47,483 nt of DNA, taken from Acidobacteriaceae bacterium (GTDB taxonomy: Bacteria; Acidobacteriota; Terriglobia; Terriglobales; Acidobacteriaceae). The DNA lies in NCBI GenBank assembly GCA_025352065.1, contig JANXUC010000147.1:1-47483 (forward strand), read 5' to 3'. The notes below the pieces were generated by a model. The model was not told where the DNA came from. It ran no database searches and was given only the letters and a program-made list of their open reading frames with translations. This document shows, one piece after another, positions 25,930-33,875 of the stretch. Within the stretch, counting starts at the first letter, position 1. Each line of letters begins with the position of its first letter. A program made the position numbers and the translations under genes.

Positions 25930-26337
25930 CACAAACCTTGCGTGACGATCACCGTATCAGGCATGCAAGCGTTTTTTCGTCGAGTGCACTAACAGGTAAA
26001 ACCAAACTTAAGTCACATTGCATTGAGTACTGCCCAGGGTCTGGATCGCCCAATCGGGTTATTGCAGCGGCCCTATTTCCAAAGGAACCGGAGAAACCCT
26101 CCAAAACCCTGTTAAATAGCGGCTTTCCGGCACTTTTACCCGTCCGTTCCACATCGCACCTAGGCAACGAACCGTGGGTTCACGATGATCTTCGAACTTC
26201 CACGCCTGGTACATGTCCCTGTAAAAAAATACAGCGTGAACTAGTGAGACCTAGGCGCTTACCTGAGTGCAACGTACAGTCATTTTCAAGGACTCGTACA
26301 GCGAGTTCCCCCAAACTCAGCATTGAAGGGGAGTGTA
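25930..26337. other. Intergenic region upstream of the first beta-helix gene
   Basis: 408 bases without a supported gene. Two small inverted repeats are present: GAACC/GGTTC (26169-26181) and CTGTA/TACAG around an A-rich loop (26219-26234). A plus-strand frame across the region is a continuation of a shadow of the GT4 gene and has no start or composition to support it. Confidence 0.4.
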
Positions 26338-28992
26338 ATGCGAACCAGCCATTTTGCCGAGAACTGTTCAACCAATGTCGGCTTGTTTTTCTCGTTGCGC
26401 GTCGCCGCTGCTGCTTTGTTGATGCCACTAGTCTTCATCCAGGCACAGGCGGCAACCACGAACGCGGTCACGGCACAGAAGCGAAACGAGATCAAGATCA
26501 CCGCATCCTTAGGTGCTGCTAAGCAGCGCCAAGCATTCCAAGGAACGATCAAAGCTACGGGTGGCGCTCGTTTTTACACGTATTTGATCGTCTCCGGAAC
26601 TCTGCCAACCGGACTCGCCCTCCATGCCGCGACGGGCGCAATTTTGGGAACTCCAGTGCAAGCGGGGACCAGCAACTTTACGGTTCGGGCTCTGTCCGCC
26701 AGCCGGCGGCATCACGCCGATCTGGGATTGCGACTGACCGTTGCCCCCGTTCAGTCCACTATTACGGTGACGGTAACGCCATCGGCGGCAACCGTTTCCT
26801 CCGGCGCTAGCCAACAGCTCACTGCCTCGGTAACTGGAGGCACGACAACTACAAGCGCGCAGTTCACTTGGAGCGCAACCGCGGGCACCGTGACTACCAG
26901 CGGCCTTTTCACTGCGCCGACCACCAGCGTGGCGACCAGCGTGACGGTAAAGGCGACGAGCGTCGCCGACCCAACAGCTTCGGCCTCCGCGGCGGTTTCC
27001 GTCACACCGGTCACCACGGCGAATCTGAAGGTCGCCACGACCGGCTTGCCGAACGCGACGCAAGGATCTTCCTATTCGGATAGCCTAGCGGCCTCGGGTG
27101 GTTCGCAACCTTATACATGGCACTTGGCATCGGGATCGCTTCCTGCTGGCGTCTCCCTTACTTCAGCGGGAGCCTTGACTGGTAGCCCTGTCAAGACCGG
27201 TACCTTCTCGTTCACAGCGCAAGTAACGGATACGGCTTCCCGCAGCGCAACTGCGAGCCTGGCCTTGACTGTAGATTTGCCCAGCAGCGGAAAGTTTGAC
27301 GGCCCGGCGGAACTTCCACGAGCCTACGTACTCAGCGCTCTGGCGAACACTCCCGCAAACGGTAAGACGTGGCAGGTTTCCGATGCTGCCGGTCTTCAGT
27401 CAGCCCTGAATGCCTCGGCGTGCGGTGACACGGTCAGCCTAAAGGCCGGAGCCACCTTCACTGGAACCTTTTCTTTCCCCGGAAAGAGCTGCGATGACCA
27501 ACACTGGATCATCGTTCGCACCTCCGCTCCAGACTCCAGTCTGCCAGCGGAAGGCACGCGTATTTCACCTTGTTTCGGTGGCGTAGCTTCGCTTCCAGGC
27601 CGCCCGGCTCTCAATTGCAAATCTACCGCGAACGTGATGGCGAAACTGGTCATTTCACAGGCGTCTGGTTCAGGACCGGTCACGTTCCTGGCCGGAGCCA
27701 ACCATTACAGGCTGCTTGGGCTGGAAATTACGCGCACCGCTAACGGCGCGTTTATCGGCAACCTGGCATTCCCTGCGAATGGTGCGACCGGCGACCACAT
27801 CATTTTTGATCGCGTTTGGATGCACGGAACAGTACACGACGACACGACACGCGGAGTTTACTTAAGCGGGCTTACGAACACTGCGGTTGTCGACTCTTAC
27901 CTCAACGACTTCCACTGCGAAGCGAAGACTGGAAGCTGCAGCGACGCTCAGACCATCTCTGGTGGACTCGGTAACGCACCTGGCGGTCCTTACAAGATCG
28001 TGAACAATTTCCTGGAATCATCCGGCGAAGTTGTTCTGTTCGGCGGAGGCGGCGCCACGGTAACTCCTGCCGACATCGAAGTTCGGCACAATCACTTCTT
28101 CAAACCTACAAGCTGGATGCCCGGCAAACCTGGAATGGTGGGCGGTAATCACGGCAACCCGTTTGTTGTGAAAAACCACTTTGAGCTGAAGAATGCCCAA
28201 CGTGTGCTCTTTGAAGGCAACGTGGCAGAGAATACATGGGGCGGTTTTTCGCAAGCTGGGTTCACCCTGCTGCTGACTCCCAAGAACCAAGGGACACCCA
28301 ATGGACCAGTCTGCCCGATCTGCCAGGTCACAGACGTTACTATCCGCTACAGCACGTTTAGCCATGTGGGCGGAGGCTTCCAGATCGCAAACGCAATTAG
28401 TGTGGGCGGAGGTCCGCAGTTCGCGGGCGCCCGCTACAGCATCCACGACATAGTCCTGGATGATGTGGACGCCAAGGCCTACGCCGGTCAAGGACAGTTG
28501 GCGCAGGTTTCCAGCGGTCCAATCAGTCCGCTGCTGAGCGATGTTCAGCTCAACCACATCACGGCCTTCCCTTCCAATATGATCTTTGATATCGGAAACC
28601 CTGCTGCGGGCCCGAAGATGCCGAACTTCATGTTCGCCAACAGCATTGTGACCAGCGGTCCGTATCCCGTCTGGGGCATTGGAGGCGGCACCGCAAACTG
28701 CGCCTACAATGTAAACGTTCCTGCCAATCTGCTTAACAATTGTTTCGTTCCTTACAACTTCAATCACAACGTGTTGATCGGGGTACCAAGCCGATGGCCA
28801 GCCTCAACCTGGCCCAGCGGAAACACTCTGATGCCAAACGGCAATTCAGTCGGTTTCGTAAACTTTAACAACGGAAACGGCGGAGACTACCACCTGGCCA
28901 ACGGCAGTTCGTGGAAAGGTGCGGGGAGCGATGGCAAGGATCTAGGGGCGGACATGACCGCTCTGGATGCCGCTATAGCTGGCGCGTACTAA
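26338..28992 (+). CDS. Secreted Ig-like plus parallel beta-helix protein (long paralog)
   Basis: Encodes 884 residues from ATG 26338 (AAGGGGAG ribosome site 26326-26333). The signal peptide ends near QAQA/ATT (about residue 38). There follow a putative-Ig (He_PIG-like) domain, a bacterial Ig-like (BIG2-like) domain rich in Thr/Ser/Val, and a second He_PIG-like domain (SGGSQPYTWHLASGSLPAGV). A right-handed beta-helix domain of about 560 residues begins FDGPAELPRAYVLSAL and contains repeated H/N-rich turns such as DRVWMHG and RHNHFFKP. The beta-helix part is the close paralog of the protein at 30967-32733. It has pectate-lyase-like topology, but I see no catalytic triad I can assign. It has no PEP-CTERM tail. 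Likely an extracellular polysaccharide-binding or modifying protein. Confidence 0.82.
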   Translation: MRTSHFAENCSTNVGLFFSLRVAAAALLMPLVFIQAQAATTNAVTAQKRNEIKITASLGAAKQRQAFQGTIKATGGARFYTYLIVSGTLPTGLALHAATGAILGTPVQAGTSNFTVRALSASRRHHADLGLRLTVAPVQSTITVTVTPSAATVSSGASQQLTASVTGGTTTTSAQFTWSATAGTVTTSGLFTAPTTSVATSVTVKATSVADPTASASAAVSVTPVTTANLKVATTGLPNATQGSSYSDSLAASGGSQPYTWHLASGSLPAGVSLTSAGALTGSPVKTGTFSFTAQVTDTASRSATASLALTVDLPSSGKFDGPAELPRAYVLSALANTPANGKTWQVSDAAGLQSALNASACGDTVSLKAGATFTGTFSFPGKSCDDQHWIIVRTSAPDSSLPAEGTRISPCFGGVASLPGRPALNCKSTANVMAKLVISQASGSGPVTFLAGANHYRLLGLEITRTANGAFIGNLAFPANGATGDHIIFDRVWMHGTVHDDTTRGVYLSGLTNTAVVDSYLNDFHCEAKTGSCSDAQTISGGLGNAPGGPYKIVNNFLESSGEVVLFGGGGATVTPADIEVRHNHFFKPTSWMPGKPGMVGGNHGNPFVVKNHFELKNAQRVLFEGNVAENTWGGFSQAGFTLLLTPKNQGTPNGPVCPICQVTDVTIRYSTFSHVGGGFQIANAISVGGGPQFAGARYSIHDIVLDDVDAKAYAGQGQLAQVSSGPISPLLSDVQLNHITAFPSNMIFDIGNPAAGPKMPNFMFANSIVTSGPYPVWGIGGGTANCAYNVNVPANLLNNCFVPYNFNHNVLIGVPSRWPASTWPSGNTLMPNGNSVGFVNFNNGNGGDYHLANGSSWKGAGSDGKDLGADMTALDAAIAGAY

Positions 28993-29016
28993 AACACACT
29001 CAGTGCAGTCGGACAG

Positions 29017-29053
29017 GCATGAACGCCAGCTTACTACGGGCTGGCGTTCGTGC
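29017..29053 (+). terminator. Long hairpin after the beta-helix gene (possible terminator)
   Basis: A perfect 10-bp stem (GAACGCCAGC 29021-29030, GCTGGCGTTC 29040-29049) extends by four more pairs (GCAT/GTGC, one G-U), with a 9-base loop. It sits 25 bases after the stop. There is no T tract, so it may terminate poorly or protect the transcript's 3' end. Confidence 0.5.
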
Positions 29054-29137
29054 TTGTGGGAACAAGCTTTCGCCGTCTCTTGACGGTTAATTTTTGCCTT
29101 GACGCTGCAGTCGTAGCTGCTATCATGCTGGAGCCGC

Positions 29138-30901
29138 ATGGTCCATTATTTCCGCAATTCTCTTGCCCCAAATCCTCCTCTTCGTATCGGGATCCTACTT
29201 GACAGCCCGCAGCTTTCCGCTTTTTTCGCCCAAATTATCGAAGACATCCAAGCCAGCAATTTTGCCAAAATCGAACTGCTGGTGTATCGCAAAGCAGCAG
29301 CCCCCGATCCTCAGGCGCCGCAGAAAGCTTTACCAACCAGCGCTTTGGGCAAGTTCGCTTACCGAGTCCGCGATCCCAAGCTCCGTAAGCAGGCTCTGTA
29401 CGATTTCTATCTGAAGCTGGAAAGCCGCCGCAAGATCGCCAATCACCCGCTGGACCGGGTTGACTGCTCGCCCCGCTTCTCCGGAATTGATCGCCTCGAC
29501 GTCGAACCGATCGGCCAGAAGTTCATTCAACGCTTTCCGCCAGAAGCCCTCGAAGCAATTCGCGCGAAAAATCTTGATGTTCTGCTCCGTTTTGGCTTTA
29601 ACATTCTGCACGGCGAAATCCTCCAGGCGGCTCGCTATGGCGTCTGGTCGTATCACCACGGCGACAATGACTTCTATCGTGGCGGCCCTCCACATTTTTG
29701 GGAAATTTATGAAGGCTCGCCGCTGTCGGGGGTCATCCTGCAGGTTCTCACGGAGGAGTTGGACGGTGGACTTGTTCTGTGCAGGTCTTTGTTCGCCACC
29801 GAGGCGAGCCTGAGCGTCGCACAAAATCGTTTTGTGCCCTATTGGGGTTCCACCCACATGGTGATTCGAAAGCTGAACGAGCTTCATCGCTCCGGTTGGG
29901 ACTACCTGCGCGAGCACGCTATACCGCCAGCTCCTTACCAAGGGAAGCGCAAGATCTATCGGACTCCCGGAAATGCCGACATGGCCCGATGGCTGGGGCC
30001 GGCTTTGCTGAAAAAGGCCTTCCAGTCCCGGTCTCGACCGGAGATGGTTCAACATTGGCGGATCGGCATTCGAACGAATGGCAAGCGGCTTTTTGAGTCT
30101 GGCTCGGCACCGGACGGCAGCGGATTCCGCTGGGTTGATCCGCCCAAGGGGCACTTTTGGGCAGACCCGTTTCTAATCGAGCATCAAAGCAAGAAGTGGA
30201 TGTATTTCGAGGATTATTCCTACGCTAAGCAGAGAGCACTGATTGCATGCGCTGAAATCGCCACTGACGGGACACTGCACCCACCCCTGCCTTGCATCGA
30301 CGATTCCAACCAGCATTACTCCTATCCCCACGTGTTTTGGGATGGGAACGAGCTATTCATGATTCCTGAAGCACGCAGCTCCGGGCGAGTGGATCTCTAC
30401 CGCTGCGAGGAATTCCCTCACAAATGGAAGCGGGAAGTCACGCTTCTGGAAGGTAAGTTTGTCGACACAACGGTTTGGCAGCACGGTGGCCTCTGGTGGA
30501 TGGCCACAACTGGCGCGGAGCCAGCGTCGCGCGCAGGCTGTTTGTTGCTCTTTTACTCGCCATCGCTCACAGGGGAGTGGCACTTCCATCCCAGCAATCC
30601 GATCTCCACCGACATTCGCTTCAACCGCGGTGCCGGACGCGTATTCCAGCGCGGAAACAACTGGGTTCGCCCTAGCCAGAGTTGCTGCCCCATCTATGGA
30701 TATAGCTTCAGCTTCAACGAGATAACGGAACTCTCCGAAGAACGCTACTCAGAACGTCCTTTCCTGACCGTTACGCCCGACGTCTGGAAGGGCTTTTGCG
30801 GCGTCCACACCTACAACCGGCTGGGCAATATTGAACTCATCGATGGTCAGAAGACGGCCCCTCTGAGTGAGGTTTCCCTGGGCTCGGTTACAGGAAAGTA
30901 A
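29138..30901 (+). CDS. Formyltransferase-like / beta-propeller glycosyl fusion protein
   Basis: Encodes 587 residues; the start at 29138 has a GGAG five bases upstream. The N-terminal part (about 15-270) resembles the formyl_trans_N fold of methionyl-tRNA and sugar formyltransferases (LDVLLRFGFNILHGEIL, YHHGDNDFYRGGPPHFW, TEELDGGLVL). The C-terminal part (about 300-580) resembles the five-bladed beta-propeller (GH43-like) domain also found in the plant glucosamine inositolphosphorylceramide transferase N-terminus (HFWADPFLIEH, MYFEDYS, YSYPHVFWDGNELFMIPEA). The usual N-x-H of formyltransferases reads S-Y-H here. There are no signal or membrane segments, so it is cytoplasmic. Role: sugar-nucleotide or glycolipid modification is likely but unproven. 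It lies between two beta-helix paralogs. Confidence 0.8.
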   Translation: MVHYFRNSLAPNPPLRIGILLDSPQLSAFFAQIIEDIQASNFAKIELLVYRKAAAPDPQAPQKALPTSALGKFAYRVRDPKLRKQALYDFYLKLESRRKIANHPLDRVDCSPRFSGIDRLDVEPIGQKFIQRFPPEALEAIRAKNLDVLLRFGFNILHGEILQAARYGVWSYHHGDNDFYRGGPPHFWEIYEGSPLSGVILQVLTEELDGGLVLCRSLFATEASLSVAQNRFVPYWGSTHMVIRKLNELHRSGWDYLREHAIPPAPYQGKRKIYRTPGNADMARWLGPALLKKAFQSRSRPEMVQHWRIGIRTNGKRLFESGSAPDGSGFRWVDPPKGHFWADPFLIEHQSKKWMYFEDYSYAKQRALIACAEIATDGTLHPPLPCIDDSNQHYSYPHVFWDGNELFMIPEARSSGRVDLYRCEEFPHKWKREVTLLEGKFVDTTVWQHGGLWWMATTGAEPASRAGCLLLFYSPSLTGEWHFHPSNPISTDIRFNRGAGRVFQRGNNWVRPSQSCCPIYGYSFSFNEITELSEERYSERPFLTVTPDVWKGFCGVHTYNRLGNIELIDGQKTAPLSEVSLGSVTGK

Positions 30902-30966
30902 CGCCTGCCGACTGAATTGTCGCCCACCTCGCCAACATGCTAGTCTCGATTCAGAGGGACGATAGA

Positions 30967-32733
30967 ATGCGCATTTTGCTTCGAAATCTTCTTGTCACAG
31001 GGCTCTTGCTACCTGCCTCGGCAATCCTGGCCGGAGCTCAGAAACCGAGCCCGTCCTCGCCGGGTAATTTCGATGGGCCTGCGGAACTGCCCCGGCTGCA
31101 GGTGAAGAGTTCTTTGGCCGACACTCCTGCCCCAGGCAAAACGCGGTTGGTGCATGCAGGCGACGATCTGGGGCAGACCTTCAAGCAGGCCGCCTGTGGA
31201 GATACCATTAAGCTAGAAGCGGGAGCTGTGTTCTCCGGCCGCTTCGTTCTTCCAGAGAAGAATTGCGACCAGGCTCACTGGATCATTCTCCGTACCAGCG
31301 CACCGGATTCAGCACTGCCGCCCGAAGGCTCTCGTATCACTCCCTGTTACGCAGGTTTAGCGTCGCTGCCCGGTCGACCAGCCTACCCCTGCCCTCAGGC
31401 TAAAAACGTTCTGGCACGCATTGAATTTCCGGGTAAGGGTTCCGGACCCATCGTATTCGCCCCGGGCGCCAATCACTATCGGCTGCTGGGACTGGAAATC
31501 ACGCGCTCCACCACCGACGGACCTCTTAGCGGCTTAGTTACGATCAGTCCCCAGAACACCGCGAGCTATCTCGTGTTCGACCGGAACTGGATCCACGGCA
31601 CGGCCCAAAGTGAAACTACCCGAGGTATCGGGCTGGGCGGCTCCACGAATGTCGCAGTTGTGGATTCGTACCTTTCGGACTTCCACTGCATTGCCCTAAT
31701 AGGCTCTTGCACGGATTCACAAGCGATCGCCGGAGGTACTAGCCTTCTTCCAATGGGCCCCTACAAGATCGAGGACAATTTTCTCGAATCCGCGGGAGAA
31801 GGAATCGAGTTCGGTGGCGGACATGCCGACGGTCCCCCGACTGACATCGAAATCCGTCGTAACTATCTGTTTCGGCCGCTGACCTGGATGAAAGACAATC
31901 CAGGCTTTGTCGGCAGCGCAGACGGTCATCCCTTCATTGTGAAGAACATATTCGAACTCAAGAACGGCCAGCGTGTTCTCTTCGAGCAGAATGTTCTGGA
32001 GAATTGCTGGGGCGGCTTTTCTCAGGAGGGCTACGGCGTTCTCTTGACTCCCAAGAGCCAGGGTAACAACCAATGCCCGGAGTGCCGTGTTCTGGATGTC
32101 ACCATCCGATATTCAAAGATCAGGAACGTTGGCGCGGGCTTCCAGATTGCGAACATTCCGTCTGACGGCAAGGCGTACGCTAAGGACGGTGGCCGCTACA
32201 GCATTCACGACGTGCTGGTGGAAAATATCGACGGCGAGCGCTTCCACGGCAACGGAGTGCTGTTCCAGATTAACTCCAATAAATTGCCTCTGCACGATGT
32301 GACGATCGATCACGTCACAGGCATTGGAGCAAAATGGATGTTTGTCATAGGTGCTCCGACCGGCGAAGCGAAAATTGCGAACTTCACTTTCACCAACAAC
32401 CTGATTGGCGCCCGGCTGGAAATCGAGTCTCCCGGCGGAGGCCCTGGTAATTGCGCCTACAGACCCGAGGCGCAGCAACCCACTGGGATATTCGAACACT
32501 GCTTCTCCAATGCGAAGGTGACCGGCAATGTCATCATTGGAGGAAGCAAGTGGCCGCCTAAGAACACTACCGTTAAGCATCACGCAGAGATTGGCTTCCT
32601 GGCTGCTGATAAGGATCAGGTCCACGACTTCCGGCTTGGCTCAGACAGTCGTTACAAGAAGGCAGGTATCGACCAAAAAGATGTCGGAGCGGACATCGAC
32701 GCGATCGAAGCCGCAACCAATGGAACTTTGTGA
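30967..32733 (+). CDS. Secreted parallel beta-helix protein (short paralog)
   Basis: Encodes 588 residues from ATG 30967; GAGGGA lies 8-13 bases upstream, and an in-frame ATG at 30937 lacks a ribosome site. The signal peptide is MRILLRNLLVTGLLLPASAILAGA. The mature protein starts almost immediately with FDGPAELPRLQVKSSLADTP and aligns by eye along its whole length with the beta-helix half of the 26338-28992 protein (shared blocks: IIVRTSAPDS/IILRTSAPDS, GANHYRLLGLEITR, DSYLNDFHC/DSYLSDFHC, RVLFE, LLTPK-x-QG, VTIRYS). The Ig-like N-terminus is absent. The regular Asn/Asp-rich turns fit a right-handed beta helix. It converges on the sulfotransferase gene (stops 90 bases apart). Confidence 0.85.
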   Translation: MRILLRNLLVTGLLLPASAILAGAQKPSPSSPGNFDGPAELPRLQVKSSLADTPAPGKTRLVHAGDDLGQTFKQAACGDTIKLEAGAVFSGRFVLPEKNCDQAHWIILRTSAPDSALPPEGSRITPCYAGLASLPGRPAYPCPQAKNVLARIEFPGKGSGPIVFAPGANHYRLLGLEITRSTTDGPLSGLVTISPQNTASYLVFDRNWIHGTAQSETTRGIGLGGSTNVAVVDSYLSDFHCIALIGSCTDSQAIAGGTSLLPMGPYKIEDNFLESAGEGIEFGGGHADGPPTDIEIRRNYLFRPLTWMKDNPGFVGSADGHPFIVKNIFELKNGQRVLFEQNVLENCWGGFSQEGYGVLLTPKSQGNNQCPECRVLDVTIRYSKIRNVGAGFQIANIPSDGKAYAKDGGRYSIHDVLVENIDGERFHGNGVLFQINSNKLPLHDVTIDHVTGIGAKWMFVIGAPTGEAKIANFTFTNNLIGARLEIESPGGGPGNCAYRPEAQQPTGIFEHCFSNAKVTGNVIIGGSKWPPKNTTVKHHAEIGFLAADKDQVHDFRLGSDSRYKKAGIDQKDVGADIDAIEAATNGTL

Positions 32734-32822
32734 GGGTAGGCAGAACTTTAAGAAGGCGGACGGCACCAAGTTCTTACAAACTCTGCTTTGAAAAACACAC
32801 GGTTTTGGCCCTGAGAAAACGC

Positions 32823-33875
32823 TCAGCCCAGCCAAGACAGATCGCGCGTTACCAGCAGAGGTGACAGCAGTCTCCAACTCTTGAGTACGTGCTTGGTATC
32901 GAAGTATGCCTTGTACAAGGCACGCTTTCGGCGCAGATCGGGGCGGTCCAGAGCTTTCGCATCCGTTGTTGCCAATTCATAGCCAAGCTCGGTTAACGTC
33001 GGACCCAACGCTGCTTCCAGTTCAACTATTTTTTCTCCAGGAAGCGCCTGCTTCCAGCGTCCCAGCGGGTTGAATTCGGCCTCGTCGTGGCGCGGTCCAA
33101 AAGAAGTATTCGGCTTGCTCACCGAGCCGATGCCAACTTTAAGTATCTCGTCATAGTCCAGCTTTTGTCCGATGAAAGTACCCAGGCTTGCCAAGGTCTC
33201 ATGCGGACGGAGAACCAAGTCTTCGTAGCTGACTTCTCTGTAATTTGCGCCCAGCTTCTTGCCATCGCGCCGGCCACGCTGAACCATCCACTCCCAAAAA
33301 ACCGCAGCGGCAAACAGTTCCCCACCCTTGTCCCACGGTAAAGGCCGGATCCATTTCTGCTTCTCGGTGGAAAGCGCAACGTCCCTGCCATCGCGAATCA
33401 CGTGAAGCACGAGTGCATTCGGGATAGTTCGTTGTATTTTTTCTAAATAAAGAATGTGCTCGGGAGTAGTCTCCGCCCAGCGCTCTACCCCTTGTTGCCG
33501 GGCCATGGCTTCCATGTAAATACGAAGAAAATCTCCACCGTTCCGGCAGCCTTCGATGATTTCTGGTGCCAGAGTCGCCATGTCCAGGCCGGTACGCTGG
33601 AACATGCGTGTAGGTTCCCATAGCTTCAGTAACTCGCGCCGGTGAGCCGCACTCTCCAATCCGCCGACTCTGGGCTCAAGAATGTTGAAAACATTGGATT
33701 CCGCACGATACACCGCAAAGTTCCCAGATGAGTAAAGCATGTGAGACAGCCAGGTTGTCCCTGAACGAACACAGCCGAGAACAAAAACCGGAGCCTTGCT
33801 GCGCGCAGTAACGTCCGCTGCCAACGAGGCACCCGAACTCTGCACAGCCGATCTCCCCTGAATCACTGAACTCAC
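32823..33875 (-). CDS. PAPS-dependent sulfotransferase
   Basis: Encodes 350 residues from GTG 33875, overlapping the AsnB stop by four bases (GTGA). The 5'-phosphosulfate loop GCVRSGTTWLS (34-44) and the 3'-phosphate site VIRDGRDVALS (159-169) are well formed, with YEDLVLRPHETL (typical later strand-helix) and GRWKQALP near the end. It transfers sulfate from PAPS to a hydroxyl or amine, here probably on the polysaccharide or its lipid-linked precursor. There is no membrane segment. As last gene of the EPS operon, and with sat/cysC and cysQ 15 kb away, it is the link between sulfate activation and polymer tailoring. Confidence 0.92.
   Translation of the reverse strand: MSSVIQGRSAVQSSGASLAADVTARSKAPVFVLGCVRSGTTWLSHMLYSSGNFAVYRAESNVFNILEPRVGGLESAAHRRELLKLWEPTRMFQRTGLDMATLAPEIIEGCRNGGDFLRIYMEAMARQQGVERWAETTPEHILYLEKIQRTIPNALVLHVIRDGRDVALSTEKQKWIRPLPWDKGGELFAAAVFWEWMVQRGRRDGKKLGANYREVSYEDLVLRPHETLASLGTFIGQKLDYDEILKVGIGSVSKPNTSFGPRHDEAEFNPLGRWKQALPGEKIVELEAALGPTLTELGYELATTDAKALDRPDLRRKRALYKAYFDTKHVLKSWRLLSPLLVTRDLSWLG

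Noticed and set aside
25818-26522. Plus-strand 234-codon frame bridging the GT4 and beta-helix genes
   Set aside because: It overlaps two well-supported genes in another frame, with Arg/Ser/Pro/Cys-rich content typical of a shadow.
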